Shown here: in pieces, positions 53,072 through 62,382 of the stretch
How the letters are laid out: each line of letters opens with the position of its first letter
How positions within the stretch are numbered: position 1 is the stretch's first letter
Source of the DNA: JAUUZQ01 sp964538375
GTDB lineage: Bacteria > Bacteroidota > Bacteroidia > Bacteroidales > GCA-2748055
Assembly (NCBI GenBank): GCA_964538375.1
Contig: CAZIFQ010000002.1
Span: 1-64,000, forward strand
DNA: 64,000 bases
Direction of reading: 5' to 3'
The notes under the pieces: generated by a model
Told to the model about the DNA's origin: nothing
The model's input: only the letters and a program-made list of their open reading frames with translations
Database searches by the model: none
Translations under genes and position numbers: made by a program

Positions 53072-54482
53072 ATCTCATGATTCTGAACAATTGTTGCTCC
53101 AGTCCTTCCGTCGGCAGTGTTGCTGGTGACTGTATTAATTTTCCATCGGGGCCAATCAGATAGCAGGTTGGGTAAGCACGAATTTTGTATGTTAGCAGTA
53201 ATTCCTCGTTATTTTCATAAAAAAGACTGGTCCAGTTGTATTTATTTTTCTTCATGAAATCTTTCATTTCAGAAAATGATTCTGTGATCATAACCGTGAC
53301 GATCTCCAGGTAGTCTTTATGCTTCTCATGCATTGCTTTTAGAAACGGATATTCCTTCATACAGGAATAATTGTTAGGCGTGCAAAACATAAGAAGAATG
53401 TATTTACCACTGAAGTCATAAATGCTGATCTTTTTTCCATATTGATTGAGGAGTGAAAATTCAGGCGGATTGGTTCCAATCATTAAATTGGTCAGTCCTG
53501 CACGAATATCAAAGGCATAATCTGCATAAATTGGTAAGCTGGGGTCTGCAATTAATGAATCAAGAATCATTAATAGTGCCTCCTTGTAAAAAAAATCTCT
53601 GTAGAATGATTCATTCACCTCTTTCAGGATAACAAGGTCGGCGATGGTATCATTGGGAATAGAACTATGCTTCTTCAGCTCATATCGCAATGAGTGTAAA
53701 TTATGTTCAAAGTTTACTACTTGATTCAGATTTTTGCCATCCTCTGTTCTGGAAAAATAGTAGAAGAACTTTTCATACATTTTGTTAAAGAGTTCAAGAT
53801 AAGCAGGGTTATTAATCTCAGGGTAGTCAACTGCCAGGTACCTGTCAAACATCCCTTTCAATGATTTATTGCCACTATTCATCTGAATCAGCCCGTAGCG
53901 ATAATTTCTATATTTAGAAAAGTAAGTGGAGGGAATACTATCGTATTTCTCCTCAATAGAACTTATGAGTGAATCTATTGGATAGAGCACATTCTGAGTC
54001 CTGGCTACCAGCTGTTCTCCATTGATTCTGAACAGCATGGTGTCGAATTTGAATATCTCCGAGTTAAGATCAGGAGCATTTTCATCTTTGTCACTCACTT
54101 CAGCAGAAACTCTTAAGTGAACAATCATTTGCTCAAAGAATGGACTTCTGATCTCCTCTTCAGTTTTATCTCTTCGGGAAGGAAGCGATATTTGATACAT
54201 ATATCCTGGTTTAACCATCAGCACACACTTATAAATGCCTAGATTCATTTCTATCCAGCAAAGCTCCTTTATTTCAAATTCAGTAGAAAAATAACCGCTC
54301 TTATGCACTACAATAGTGTCCAGGTTCCGGGTATTTCCGGTAATCGGATTATATACCATTTCCACAGGAATATTCATGCCTGCATATTCCTTAGAGGTAC
54401 CATGTATAATTGTAAGTTGGCTGAAGGAATAAGATGACAGAAGCAGCAGCAAAAAAGAAATCGTGCTTCGAAATTTTATCAT
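53055..54482 (-). CDS. TlpA-like thioredoxin-fold envelope protein, atypical active site
   Basis: A protein of 475 residues with a signal peptide ending near SYSFSQ (21). Residues about 25-115 resemble a DUF4369-type beta domain and a helical middle region follows. The C-terminal thioredoxin-like domain begins near 342 (PPEFSLLNQYGKKISIYDFS). Where relatives have WCPPC, this protein has FCTPNNYSCMKEY, so only the second Cys of the CxxC is kept, plus another Cys seven residues before it. The cis-Pro loop AYPTCYL has a further Cys. It overlaps the coaD stop by one base (TAATG). Confidence 0.85.
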   Translation of the reverse strand: MIKFRSTISFLLLLLSSYSFSQLTIIHGTSKEYAGMNIPVEMVYNPITGNTRNLDTIVVHKSGYFSTEFEIKELCWIEMNLGIYKCVLMVKPGYMYQISLPSRRDKTEEEIRSPFFEQMIVHLRVSAEVSDKDENAPDLNSEIFKFDTMLFRINGEQLVARTQNVLYPIDSLISSIEEKYDSIPSTYFSKYRNYRYGLIQMNSGNKSLKGMFDRYLAVDYPEINNPAYLELFNKMYEKFFYYFSRTEDGKNLNQVVNFEHNLHSLRYELKKHSSIPNDTIADLVILKEVNESFYRDFFYKEALLMILDSLIADPSLPIYADYAFDIRAGLTNLMIGTNPPEFSLLNQYGKKISIYDFSGKYILLMFCTPNNYSCMKEYPFLKAMHEKHKDYLEIVTVMITESFSEMKDFMKKNKYNWTSLFYENNEELLLTYKIRAYPTCYLIGPDGKLIQSPATLPTEGLEQQLFRIMRSRGDL

Positions 54483-54952
54483 TACAGGTAGTTGTTAATA
54501 TCAATAGATGATGGCAGGAATTGAGATGCATCTCCGCGATTTCGAATAATATCCCTTATGATAGTAGAATTTACCGGTGTATGTTCCGGGTTTGTTAAAA
54601 GAAAAACTGATTCAACTCCAGGCAGCATCCTTTTATTTATTTGAGCAATTGCCCTTTCATATTCGAAGTCTGCAGCAGTCCGGATTCCCCTTAACATATA
54701 TCCGGCATTCACATGCTTGCAAAAGTCAACAGTTAAACCTTCAAATGAATCAGTTGATACCTTTGACTCATTCTTGAAAATTTCTTCAATCATTTTTACT
54801 CTTGACTCGACTGACAAGAGGGCCTTCTTACCTGAGTTAACCCCAACGCCAATGATAATTCTGTCAAAAAGGTCTAATGATCGCAATACAATTGATTCGT
54901 GACCAATGGTGAATGGATCGAAGGATCCCGGAAATATGGCAATTTTACTCAT
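54482..54952 (-). CDS. coaD: phosphopantetheine adenylyltransferase
   Basis: The penultimate step of coenzyme A synthesis. The protein has 156 residues. The nucleotidyltransferase signature PGSFDPFTIGHESI (TxGH) is near 8-21. RGIRTAADFEYERAIAQINK near 88-107 and the C-terminal STIIRDI (ISSTxxR-like) are also typical. The next gene overlaps by one base. Confidence 0.97.
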   Translation of the reverse strand: MSKIAIFPGSFDPFTIGHESIVLRSLDLFDRIIIGVGVNSGKKALLSVESRVKMIEEIFKNESKVSTDSFEGLTVDFCKHVNAGYMLRGIRTAADFEYERAIAQINKRMLPGVESVFLLTNPEHTPVNSTIIRDIIRNRGDASQFLPSSIDINNYL

Positions 54953-55011
54953 CTTGGTATTATTTAATCTTTATTTTTCAGGATAAAATTAAGAGTTTTT
55001 TATATACTGTG

Positions 55012-57237
55012 CTATTTGATTTCCTTTTCTTTGTTGGAGCTTACAAAAAGAATGTTGCCCAGTTTATCATAACCGGTAAATACATCATAGCCGGTAGTTT
55101 TTATTTTTTCACTGTTGAATCCAATAATTGTCAGATCCGCATCTATTGATGTATTGGCAATCTTCTCTTTTACTTTATCAGGTTCTTTCATATGTATCAA
55201 ATTGATATTTTTGAAAGATATTGGGAGTCTTCCGGTTTTTATTAACTCTCTGATCTCTTCACTCTTGCGTTCAATCTCCATGCCATCATATAAGGCAAAT
55301 ATTTTAATATATCCATCTTTCCATTCAGGATGTCCCATTAATATATAGCCAAGGAGAATCATTAGGTTGGCATTTTCAAAATCGGAAGGCGAGATCCAAA
55401 TGTGAATCTGCTTTTTGTACCCAAAGCCCTTGTAGGAGGTACTTAGCACACATATGTCAAAACCGGTGTCACGCAGAATATCATGAGTATTTAATGCATC
55501 TTCTAGAGTTTCGGGATGATTCTCGGAGAACTCAAACAGAATCATGTTATTTCCTTTCCCGGAGATACCAGAAAGCTGGATGACCTGTGCAATAGCAGAA
55601 GTGTAGGATGGGCTGATAATTGTATCCAGGTAAACCCTGTTTTTACTGCCAGCTGCCAGGTGAAGGAGTTTACGGAGTACGTCTTTTGAGTCCTTATTGG
55701 TTTTGTCTGAAAGAAATCCCTTGATGTAGTGGATGTAAGTACCAAATCCATATTTGAAAGAAATCCACCGAAGCATATCGAAGGCGCTCCTTCTAAGGAA
55801 AGTATCCTCAGTAATACAGATGGTGAAAGGCCTCCAATGCGTATCAAGATCTTCTTTATCAGCTCGTTGTGCCAAAACCTGTAATTGGCGGCTAAGTTGG
55901 AAAATTACTCCCCGGAACAGGTTTTCAATTCCTTTCTCCTTTGATTTATAAGAGGAGACCATGACATATATCAATACCATAATTAGGAGAGAAAGAATGG
56001 CGTAAGGAGCATTCATTTTGAACATCAACCAGAACGAAGTAACTGCTCCCAATAAACTTATATACCAACGTGAACGAAAAGTTGGACGATAGGAGGGGTC
56101 TGCAGCAAAGTGTTCAAGCAGGGAAATCAAACAGATGGCACCGTAAGTGACCATGAAGAACATAGAGATGATTCGTGCTACAAAATCTATATCTCCCACC
56201 GATACAAAGATAAAAGCAATAATAATAGTGATGATACTGCTGTTGATGGGCTCATTCGTGTTTTTCTTCCCGCTGGAAATCCATCCATTCATTTTCTTTC
56301 CGGGAAAGACATCATCAAGTCCAATGGCCTGTAATGTCCTGGGTGCAATCATAATTGAACCAAGTGCAGAGGATAAAGATGCTGCGGCCAGGCCAATAGG
56401 AATAATGGGCCCCCAGATGGCAATTTTCTCCATGATCATCTGGTCTGAAGCTAACTCTTCAGGAGAAGCACTGATTACTAGTTTATACGCCACCAGTATG
56501 TAAATTACCAGGCCAGCGAAAGTTGCCCATAAGGTACCTTTTGGAATGGATTTTCCTGGGTTTTTCAGGTCTCCCGATAAACCCAGGCCAGCAATTAAGC
56601 CGGTAAATGCAGGAAATATAATGGTAAATACATAGAAGAAACTGTCAGGGTTGGAGATTTGTATATTGAAGTTGATAGTTTCTGGTGGATCCACTGATTT
56701 ACCCATGAAAAACATAAGCAGTGACGTGAAAAGGATGGCAACAACAAAATAGAGTGCCTTCACACCTATATTGGCACCTTTGGTAAGCATGAGTATCGAA
56801 AGGATAGTCATACTCCCAATTCCTATCCACCTTTTATCAATGAAGGGGATACCGTATTCATAATGAAGGTGTTGAAGCAGAGGTTCAAATGCTTCTGAGA
56901 ATGCAATTATATAAAAAGCGACACTGATGGCCTGTGAGAGATAAAGGGTTATACCAATGGCGGCACCAATATTTAATCCGAATGATCTGCTGATGATAAA
57001 GTAGGCACCTCCTCCCTGTACCTTTTGGTTGGTTGCTATTTCTGCAACAGCCATCGCGGTCGGAATTGTCACAAGATGTCCAAGCAATATGAGTCCTAAA
57101 ACGCCAATAAATCCTTGATGTCCAACTGCATAACCAAAGCGCAGAAACAAGATTGCTCCCAGGATGGTTGATATGGCAGTAAAGAAGACCGGGGCGGTCC
57201 CGAATCCTGGACTATTTTTTTGCGATCCGTTGCTCAT
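55012..57237 (-). CDS. SLC12-like APC-superfamily cation-chloride/amino-acid transporter
   Basis: A protein of 741 residues. About 12 membrane segments occupy residues 15-430. The start (GTAPVFFTAISTILGAILFL) and the first helices (GGGAYFIISRSFGLNIGAAI near 75-95; FPAFTGLIAGLGLSGDLKNP near 210) resemble eukaryotic Na-K-Cl cotransporters and their bacterial relatives. A cytoplasmic region of about 300 residues follows with a Rossmann-like part (MILFEFSENHPETLEDAL; ADLTIIGFNSEK), as in SLC12 proteins. Substrate not predictable. It is divergent from the LytTR regulator gene. Confidence 0.85.
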   Translation of the reverse strand: MSNGSQKNSPGFGTAPVFFTAISTILGAILFLRFGYAVGHQGFIGVLGLILLGHLVTIPTAMAVAEIATNQKVQGGGAYFIISRSFGLNIGAAIGITLYLSQAISVAFYIIAFSEAFEPLLQHLHYEYGIPFIDKRWIGIGSMTILSILMLTKGANIGVKALYFVVAILFTSLLMFFMGKSVDPPETINFNIQISNPDSFFYVFTIIFPAFTGLIAGLGLSGDLKNPGKSIPKGTLWATFAGLVIYILVAYKLVISASPEELASDQMIMEKIAIWGPIIPIGLAAASLSSALGSIMIAPRTLQAIGLDDVFPGKKMNGWISSGKKNTNEPINSSIITIIIAFIFVSVGDIDFVARIISMFFMVTYGAICLISLLEHFAADPSYRPTFRSRWYISLLGAVTSFWLMFKMNAPYAILSLLIMVLIYVMVSSYKSKEKGIENLFRGVIFQLSRQLQVLAQRADKEDLDTHWRPFTICITEDTFLRRSAFDMLRWISFKYGFGTYIHYIKGFLSDKTNKDSKDVLRKLLHLAAGSKNRVYLDTIISPSYTSAIAQVIQLSGISGKGNNMILFEFSENHPETLEDALNTHDILRDTGFDICVLSTSYKGFGYKKQIHIWISPSDFENANLMILLGYILMGHPEWKDGYIKIFALYDGMEIERKSEEIRELIKTGRLPISFKNINLIHMKEPDKVKEKIANTSIDADLTIIGFNSEKIKTTGYDVFTGYDKLGNILFVSSNKEKEIK

Positions 57238-57419
57238 ATATGCAATAACTATCTTTAAAGGTAAGAATTATACAAAAAGAATCTATCAATTGCGTCCATA
57301 GTCTTTTTTTTATGATGATTTATTGGCTTAGCAGTGATAAAAATCAATTTTACGCTTTCAATTATATTAAATATCTGTCCAATTAGTGACTTGATTATGT
57401 CAAATATGGAAATTTATAA

Positions 57420-57427
57420 TAAGTTTG
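57420..57427 (+). promoter_or_regulatory. candidate -7 promoter element of the LytTR gene
   Basis: TAAGTTTG matches TAnnTTTG exactly, 61 bases before the LytTR start. A TTG at 57391-57393 is the only candidate -33 trace and is somewhat distant. Confidence 0.5.
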
Positions 57428-57440
57428 TATTTATCAATTG

Positions 57441-57459
57441 TACGAAAAGCTTTTTCGTA
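57441..57459. promoter_or_regulatory. 8-bp inverted repeat between promoter and LytTR gene
   Basis: TACGAAAA, GCT, TTTTCGTA: a perfect 8-bp inverted repeat just downstream of the putative transcription start and 29 bases before the ATG. It could be an operator for the regulator itself or a leader hairpin. Confidence 0.5.
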
Positions 57460-57488
57460 TGAATCATTAACACTTTCATTGATTAACA

Positions 57489-58229
57489 ATGATAAAAATA
57501 CTCATTGTAGATGATGAAGAAGAAGTAAGAGAATTACTTGAAATTTTTTTACGTAGTTATTCCGATGCCCAGGTTATTGGATCAGCTTCAAATGTTGACG
57601 AAGCACTTAAGATAAGTGCTAAGCTTAGTCCGGACCTGGTACTGTTGGATATATCAATGCCTGGCAGGGATGGCTTTGGTTACATATCAGAAATCCAGGA
57701 AAAGAAATTATACCCCGGAATAATATTTATCACGGCCTTTGAGAACTATGCGATTAAAGCCATAAGAAGTGCGGCTTTTGACTATCTTCTTAAGCCAGTG
57801 GACAAGATGGAATTATTTAATGCGATTGACAGATTCAGGACATTTAAGGAGAGTGATAAGGAAACCGAATATTCAAAAATTATTGAGATACTTACTAAAT
57901 CAAAGCATGGAAGAATCCGGTTAAATACACGGACTGGGTATTTCTTTGTTGATCCCGATGATATAGTTTATTGTGAAGCTGACGGAAACTACAGTCACAT
58001 CACCCTGGCTCAAGGGAAGAATGAGATCAGTACTGTAAATCTTGGCAACCTGGAGAAGATACTTGAGCAGCATAGGTTTTTTCGTATCAGCAGGTCATTT
58101 ATCATCAATCTAAAGTACCTGGCAAGGGTTGACAGGCGCCAAAATTTATGTGAGATGGAGTATAACGGTCTTTCTCAGCAGCTTAAGGTGCCTGCTCAGA
58201 AAATTAAATTGCTTGAGGGCTATTTTTAG
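57489..58229 (+). CDS. LytTR-family response regulator
   Basis: A protein of 246 residues. The receiver domain spans about 1-118 with acidic VDDEEE, phospho-acceptor Asp in LVLLDISMPGRDGF (near 54), FITAFENYAIKAI and the conserved Lys in LLKPVDK (near 103). The LytTR DNA-binding domain spans about 140-246 (CEADGNYSHITLAQGKNEIS; RISRSFIINLKYLARVDRR). No histidine kinase gene lies in the window, so it is an orphan here. In Bacteroidetes such regulators are usually paired with a LytS-like kinase. Confidence 0.94.
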   Translation: MIKILIVDDEEEVRELLEIFLRSYSDAQVIGSASNVDEALKISAKLSPDLVLLDISMPGRDGFGYISEIQEKKLYPGIIFITAFENYAIKAIRSAAFDYLLKPVDKMELFNAIDRFRTFKESDKETEYSKIIEILTKSKHGRIRLNTRTGYFFVDPDDIVYCEADGNYSHITLAQGKNEISTVNLGNLEKILEQHRFFRISRSFIINLKYLARVDRRQNLCEMEYNGLSQQLKVPAQKIKLLEGYF

Positions 58230-58300
58230 ATTCCTCTAATGGTTTATTTTTCTACAATCCCCATTTTTCTGCTTCATACAAGTTTCCATAGGGTTCATAA

Positions 58301-58579
58301 GGAAAAACCCCCTCTTCATACAATAAGTCTGCATTCTCTTTTATTTGGGAACTAAGCAATCTAAATTTACTGCAGATATCTTCCTTAAATATAACTAAAC
58401 TACTACTTATGGTCGAAGTATACAATTTGGAAGGAATGCCGGTATACAAATACCGTTCAGAAACCAATAAGACGTTTGAAGTTTCAGAACTAGAGTCAAA
58501 AGGACTTCCCTGTGGTGTTTACTTTGTTAAGATCAAAACTGCCATGGGAATTGAAACCGCAAAATTACTTATTTGCTAA
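58301..58579 (+). pseudogene. orphan T9SS C-terminal sorting-domain fragment
   Basis: A plus-strand frame of 92 codons is open between a TAA (58298-58300) and the TAA at 58577-58579. Its second half reads MVEVYNLEGMPVYKYRSETN, then GLPCGVYFVKIKTAMGIETA and KLLIC, which matches the last strands of T9SS type A sorting domains. There is no signal peptide, no cargo and no YPNP motif. An ATG at 58409 would give only 56 residues. I read it as the remnant end of a lost secreted protein. A minus-strand 71-codon ORF over 58252-58467 is also open, but I could not support it. Confidence 0.6.
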
Positions 58580-58602
58580 TCCTTTACATCAGAAATGAAA
58601 TT

Positions 58603-58628
58603 AAGGGCTGTTTGTAGCCCTTTTTTTT
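58603..58628. terminator. bidirectional intrinsic terminator
   Basis: AAGGGCT, loop GTTTGT, AGCCCTT followed by eight T in total. It lies 24 bases after the sorting-domain fragment and touches the stop of the convergent lon gene. Confidence 0.85.
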
Positions 58629-61074
58629 ATGCAATACTCAGAGCGTTTCTAACCTTTTCATTGGTGAGCGCATATTTCAATACATCAGTGATATCTTCCA
58701 CATACTGGAAGCTCAGGCCAGCCCGGTATATTTCTTTTATTTCTTCAACATCCTTTTGATTCTCCCTGGAAACGATCAGGTGTTTTATACCTGCCCGTTT
58801 TGCAGCAAGGATTTTCTCTTTTATACCTCCAACCGGCAACACTTTTCCGCGTAAGGTAATTTCTCCTGTCATTGCCATGTGCTTTTTTACTTTTTGCTGC
58901 GTAAATGCAGAGGCAATGGAGGTGATCATGGTAACTCCTGCAGAGGGCCCGTCTTTAGGAATCGCCCCTTCCGGGACATGGATATGTACATTCCAGTTAG
59001 AGAAGATATTACTCTCCAGGTCTAAGGTTGTTGAGTGCGACTTAAGAAATTCGAGCGCAATAATAGCCGATTCCTTCATTACATCTCCGAGGTTTCCTGT
59101 AAGGGTTAATTTCCCTTCTCCCTTACTTAAGGATGTCTCCACAAACAAAATCTCACCACCGGTAGCTGTCCAGGCCAGGCCTGTTACAACTCCTGCAAAA
59201 TTATTGTCAAGGTATTTATCCTTTAAGAACCTTGGTGGACCGAGTATTTCCAGTATTCTTTCTACGGTAAGCTTTTTCTCTATCTTTTCATCAAAGGCCA
59301 ATTGCTTGGCAACAACCCTTAATACTTTGGAAATTCGTTTCTCTAATTGTCTCACTCCTGATTCCCTGGTGTAGTCTTCCACCATCCTTTCGATTACTTT
59401 TTTCGGGAAGAAAATAAGCTCTTTCTTAATCCCGTGATTATTCAGCTGTTTTGGAATGAGATGTCTTTTTGCTATTTCAACCTTCTCCTCAACAATATAT
59501 CCTGAAACATCAATGATTTCCATCCTGTCTAGTAAGGCTGGATGAATTCCGGCTGTTGTATTGGCTGTGGCAATGAACATAACTTTAGAAAGGTCATATT
59601 CAAACTCCAGGAAATTATCATGAAACATGGCATTCTGCTCAGGGTCAAGAACTTCAAGAAGTGCGGAGGCGGGGTCTCCATGGGCATCTTTGCCCACTTT
59701 GTCGATCTCATCCAACACGAAAACAGGATTTGATGTTTTTGCTTTTTTAAGATTCTGTATAATTCTTCCAGGCATTGCCCCGATATAAGTTTTTCTGTGT
59801 CCCCGGATTTCAGCTTCATCGTGTAACCCACCCAGTGACATGCGGATATATTTTCGGCCAAGTGCCTCGCCAATAGATTTTCCCAATGATGTTTTACCGA
59901 CCCCGGGAGGGCCTACCAGGCAAAGTATCGGCGATTTCATATCACCCTTAAGCTTGAGGACTGCCAGGTGTTCCAGAATTCTCTCCTTAACTTTGTCCAG
60001 ACCGAAATGATCTTTTTCAAGAATCTTACTAGCGCGGACCAGGTTGAAATTGTCTTTTGTATATTCATTCCAGGGTAGCTCGAGCATGGTTTGAACGTAG
60101 TTTACCTGTACAGAATATTCGCCTGTTGCAGGATTGAGGCGTTGCAATTTCTCAAGTTCTTTCAAAAAACCCTCTTCAATCTCTTTTGACCATTTTTTGG
60201 TTTTGGATTTTTTCCTGTAGTCTGTGATTTCCTGGTCAAGCGGACTTCCTCCAAGTTCATCCTGGATAGTCTTCATTTGCTGGTGTAAAAGAAACTCCCT
60301 CTGTTGTTGATCAAGGTCCGTTTTTACCTTAGATTGGATATCACTTTTGAGTTCAAGCATCTGAACTTCTTTCGACAGGTGTTCTAAGAGGTACAAGCCT
60401 CTTTTGGATACACTGTTCATTTCCAGAAGCTTCTGTTTTTCTGATAGTTTCAGTTCGCTGTTCGAAGCAAGGAAATTGATTAGGAAAGCTGGGCTTTCAA
60501 TATTTTTTACAGCAAATGTCGCTTCAGTAGGAATATTTGATGAAAGCTTGATAATCTTTATAGCAAGGTCTTTAAGTGCTGCGCCTATTGCTTTCGCTTC
60601 CTCCTTTGGATCTTTCGAGCTGTCTTCCAGTGTTTTAACCTTGGCAACGTGATAGGGCTTAGTAGTAAGAATGTCTTCAAGCTGGAAGCGTTTTTTTCCC
60701 TGGATGATTACGGAGGTGGATCCATCGGGCATCTCAAGGATCTTCAAAATATGGGCTACGGTACCAATGCTATGCAGATCTTTCTTCTGTGGGCTCTCAA
60801 CAGATGAATCTACCTGGGAAATGGCTCCAAGAATCTTATTTTTCTTATATACGTCCTGAACCAGCTTCAAGGACTTGTCTCTTCCAACAGTAATAGGAAT
60901 TACTACGCCAGGAAATAAAACTGTATTTCGCAACGGAAGCAAAGGGAGCACATCCGGGACATTCATTTTACTTAAATCCTCTTCTTCTTCTTCAGACAAC
61001 AATGGTATAAATTCTGCATCTTCATCCATGGGTAGTAAAAGATCACCTAAACTTTTTTCAAATTCACTCTTCAT
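58627..61074 (-). CDS. lon: ATP-dependent protease Lon
   Basis: A cytoplasmic AAA+ serine protease for misfolded and regulatory proteins. The protein has 815 residues. The LON N-domain spans about 40-240 (LPLLPLRNTVLFPGVVIPIT). Walker A is LVGPPGVGKTSLGKSIG near 388-404 and Walker B is VFVLDEIDKVG. The proteolytic domain shows the Ser of the Ser-Lys dyad in PKDGPSAGVTM (near 706-716) and the Lys in GGIKEKILAA near 750. The long acidic N-terminus (LPMDEDAEFIPLLSEEEEED) is typical of Bacteroidetes Lon. It ends at a bidirectional terminator. Confidence 0.97.
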   Translation of the reverse strand: MKSEFEKSLGDLLLPMDEDAEFIPLLSEEEEEDLSKMNVPDVLPLLPLRNTVLFPGVVIPITVGRDKSLKLVQDVYKKNKILGAISQVDSSVESPQKKDLHSIGTVAHILKILEMPDGSTSVIIQGKKRFQLEDILTTKPYHVAKVKTLEDSSKDPKEEAKAIGAALKDLAIKIIKLSSNIPTEATFAVKNIESPAFLINFLASNSELKLSEKQKLLEMNSVSKRGLYLLEHLSKEVQMLELKSDIQSKVKTDLDQQQREFLLHQQMKTIQDELGGSPLDQEITDYRKKSKTKKWSKEIEEGFLKELEKLQRLNPATGEYSVQVNYVQTMLELPWNEYTKDNFNLVRASKILEKDHFGLDKVKERILEHLAVLKLKGDMKSPILCLVGPPGVGKTSLGKSIGEALGRKYIRMSLGGLHDEAEIRGHRKTYIGAMPGRIIQNLKKAKTSNPVFVLDEIDKVGKDAHGDPASALLEVLDPEQNAMFHDNFLEFEYDLSKVMFIATANTTAGIHPALLDRMEIIDVSGYIVEEKVEIAKRHLIPKQLNNHGIKKELIFFPKKVIERMVEDYTRESGVRQLEKRISKVLRVVAKQLAFDEKIEKKLTVERILEILGPPRFLKDKYLDNNFAGVVTGLAWTATGGEILFVETSLSKGEGKLTLTGNLGDVMKESAIIALEFLKSHSTTLDLESNIFSNWNVHIHVPEGAIPKDGPSAGVTMITSIASAFTQQKVKKHMAMTGEITLRGKVLPVGGIKEKILAAKRAGIKHLIVSRENQKDVEEIKEIYRAGLSFQYVEDITDVLKYALTNEKVRNALSIA

Positions 61075-61188
61075 TCTTCACAAATTGTATGTAATAGCCA
61101 AAATGGCAGTATGTTTTTTAAAAATATGGTTTTACCTATATGACAATAAGTATGCCAAACAATAATACGTTTAAGATAAGGATTTGTT

Positions 61189-62373
61189 CTAAATATATGT
61201 GACAGAAACTTCCTTAAGAAATTTCTCTTCGAGTAGACGAGCCATTCTTTTCACTACCGTTCTGCGTATTTCTAATTCAACGGGCAGGTTTGGATCCTGG
61301 TGTGCAATATTGATTCTCGTTCCAATGATGATATTGATTTCATCACTTTCTTTTACCAATTTCACTATCCTGTCAGCAGGCCCGTTTCCTAGCGAATATG
61401 AGGGAGAATAGTCTTTCAGAATCCTGGTGACCTTAGTAATGGTAAGTATTCCTTCAGTTACAAGGTCAATTCCAGGCATACTGGAGATAGGAGGTAATTC
61501 CGGGTCAATGAAGTCGATGCTATCTTCAATAGTAACCCCTGTTTCACGGGCTATGATATCTGCGGTTGTAGCACCGCAAACGATCTTTTTACCTTTAAAT
61601 TCTTTTACAGCTTTTCCTAGTTTGACATCATTTTCTTCTTCGAACGGAGGTCCGGTAGAAATCAATAATTTCCTGGGCTCTCTGAAATATACTGAGGCGC
61701 AGGTTGTGTCATCTTTAGAGAAATAGTTATCGTTTCTATGCGCCGTATTAACAATTTTCTCAGATAGCATGGCAGCTGAGATATGGGGTGAGTTTTTTAG
61801 CAAGCTCTCCGCATATTGCTCAAGGTTTTCAAGTCCCCAACCCAAAGGAAATTTTTCTGTACCGAGACCCGATTGTGTAATCCCATCTGTGCAAAAGATG
61901 ATTCTATCTTCCTTCTGTGGTTTGAAACGACAGGTGCGAATTTCTTTTCCTTCGTTTTTTGCTGTATGAAGCACAGTATATTGCCAATTCGGATCGAATA
62001 ATTTATTGTTGCGAATCACGATGGCCTTAGGGTTGTCATATTCCAGTATGGTTGTCATACCATCCGCTTCTATGTCCAGTACTGTAAAGGTTGAATAGCT
62101 CATTTGACGCTCACTACATACCGGGAGGGTATTCATGATGATATCAGCAATCTTCTCAGGATCTTTGTGCTCAGCTGTGAAATTGATCGACATTGTTGAG
62201 GTAAGCGTTGCCAGCACATTGGCTTTTACCCCATGCCCCATACCATCTGACAAAACAGCGATGGTGCGGTTTTCTTCAATAATTTTCCTACTCAGGAATA
62301 CATCACCACAGATTCTTTCGTTCCCGTAATTTCGTTGCTCACAAACTAATTCTATATAGAAAGTGTCATTCAT
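61189..62373 (-). CDS. SpoIIE-type PP2C phosphatase, partner of the hydrogenase-like sensor
   Basis: A soluble protein of 394 residues. The SpoIIE/PP2C domain spans about 1-235 with GDVFLS, AVLSDGMGHGVKANVLATLT and IIFCTDGITQSGLG carrying metal-binding Asp residues. The remaining 160 residues form a second domain (KKIVCGATTADIIARETGV; DLVTEGILTITKVTRILKDY) that accompanies such phosphatases. It starts 9 bases after the stop of an [FeFe]-hydrogenase-like PAS protein. This arrangement is known from HsfB/group C-type sensory hydrogenase operons, where phosphatase and hydrogenase form a signalling pair. Likely role: output enzyme of a redox or H2-type sensor. Confidence 0.9.
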   Translation of the reverse strand: MNDTFYIELVCEQRNYGNERICGDVFLSRKIIEENRTIAVLSDGMGHGVKANVLATLTSTMSINFTAEHKDPEKIADIIMNTLPVCSERQMSYSTFTVLDIEADGMTTILEYDNPKAIVIRNNKLFDPNWQYTVLHTAKNEGKEIRTCRFKPQKEDRIIFCTDGITQSGLGTEKFPLGWGLENLEQYAESLLKNSPHISAAMLSEKIVNTAHRNDNYFSKDDTTCASVYFREPRKLLISTGPPFEEENDVKLGKAVKEFKGKKIVCGATTADIIARETGVTIEDSIDFIDPELPPISSMPGIDLVTEGILTITKVTRILKDYSPSYSLGNGPADRIVKLVKESDEINIIIGTRINIAHQDPNLPVELEIRRTVVKRMARLLEEKFLKEVSVTYI

Positions 62374-62382
62374 CTGTGGTTC

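Noticed and set aside
58252..58467. Minus-strand ORF of 71 codons opposite the T9SS sorting-domain fragment
   Set aside because: No family resemblance, and the plus-strand reading of the same DNA matches a known domain better.
58877..59374. Plus-strand ORF of 165 codons opposite lon
   Set aside because: Antisense to the proteolytic domain of Lon, without recognisable domains.
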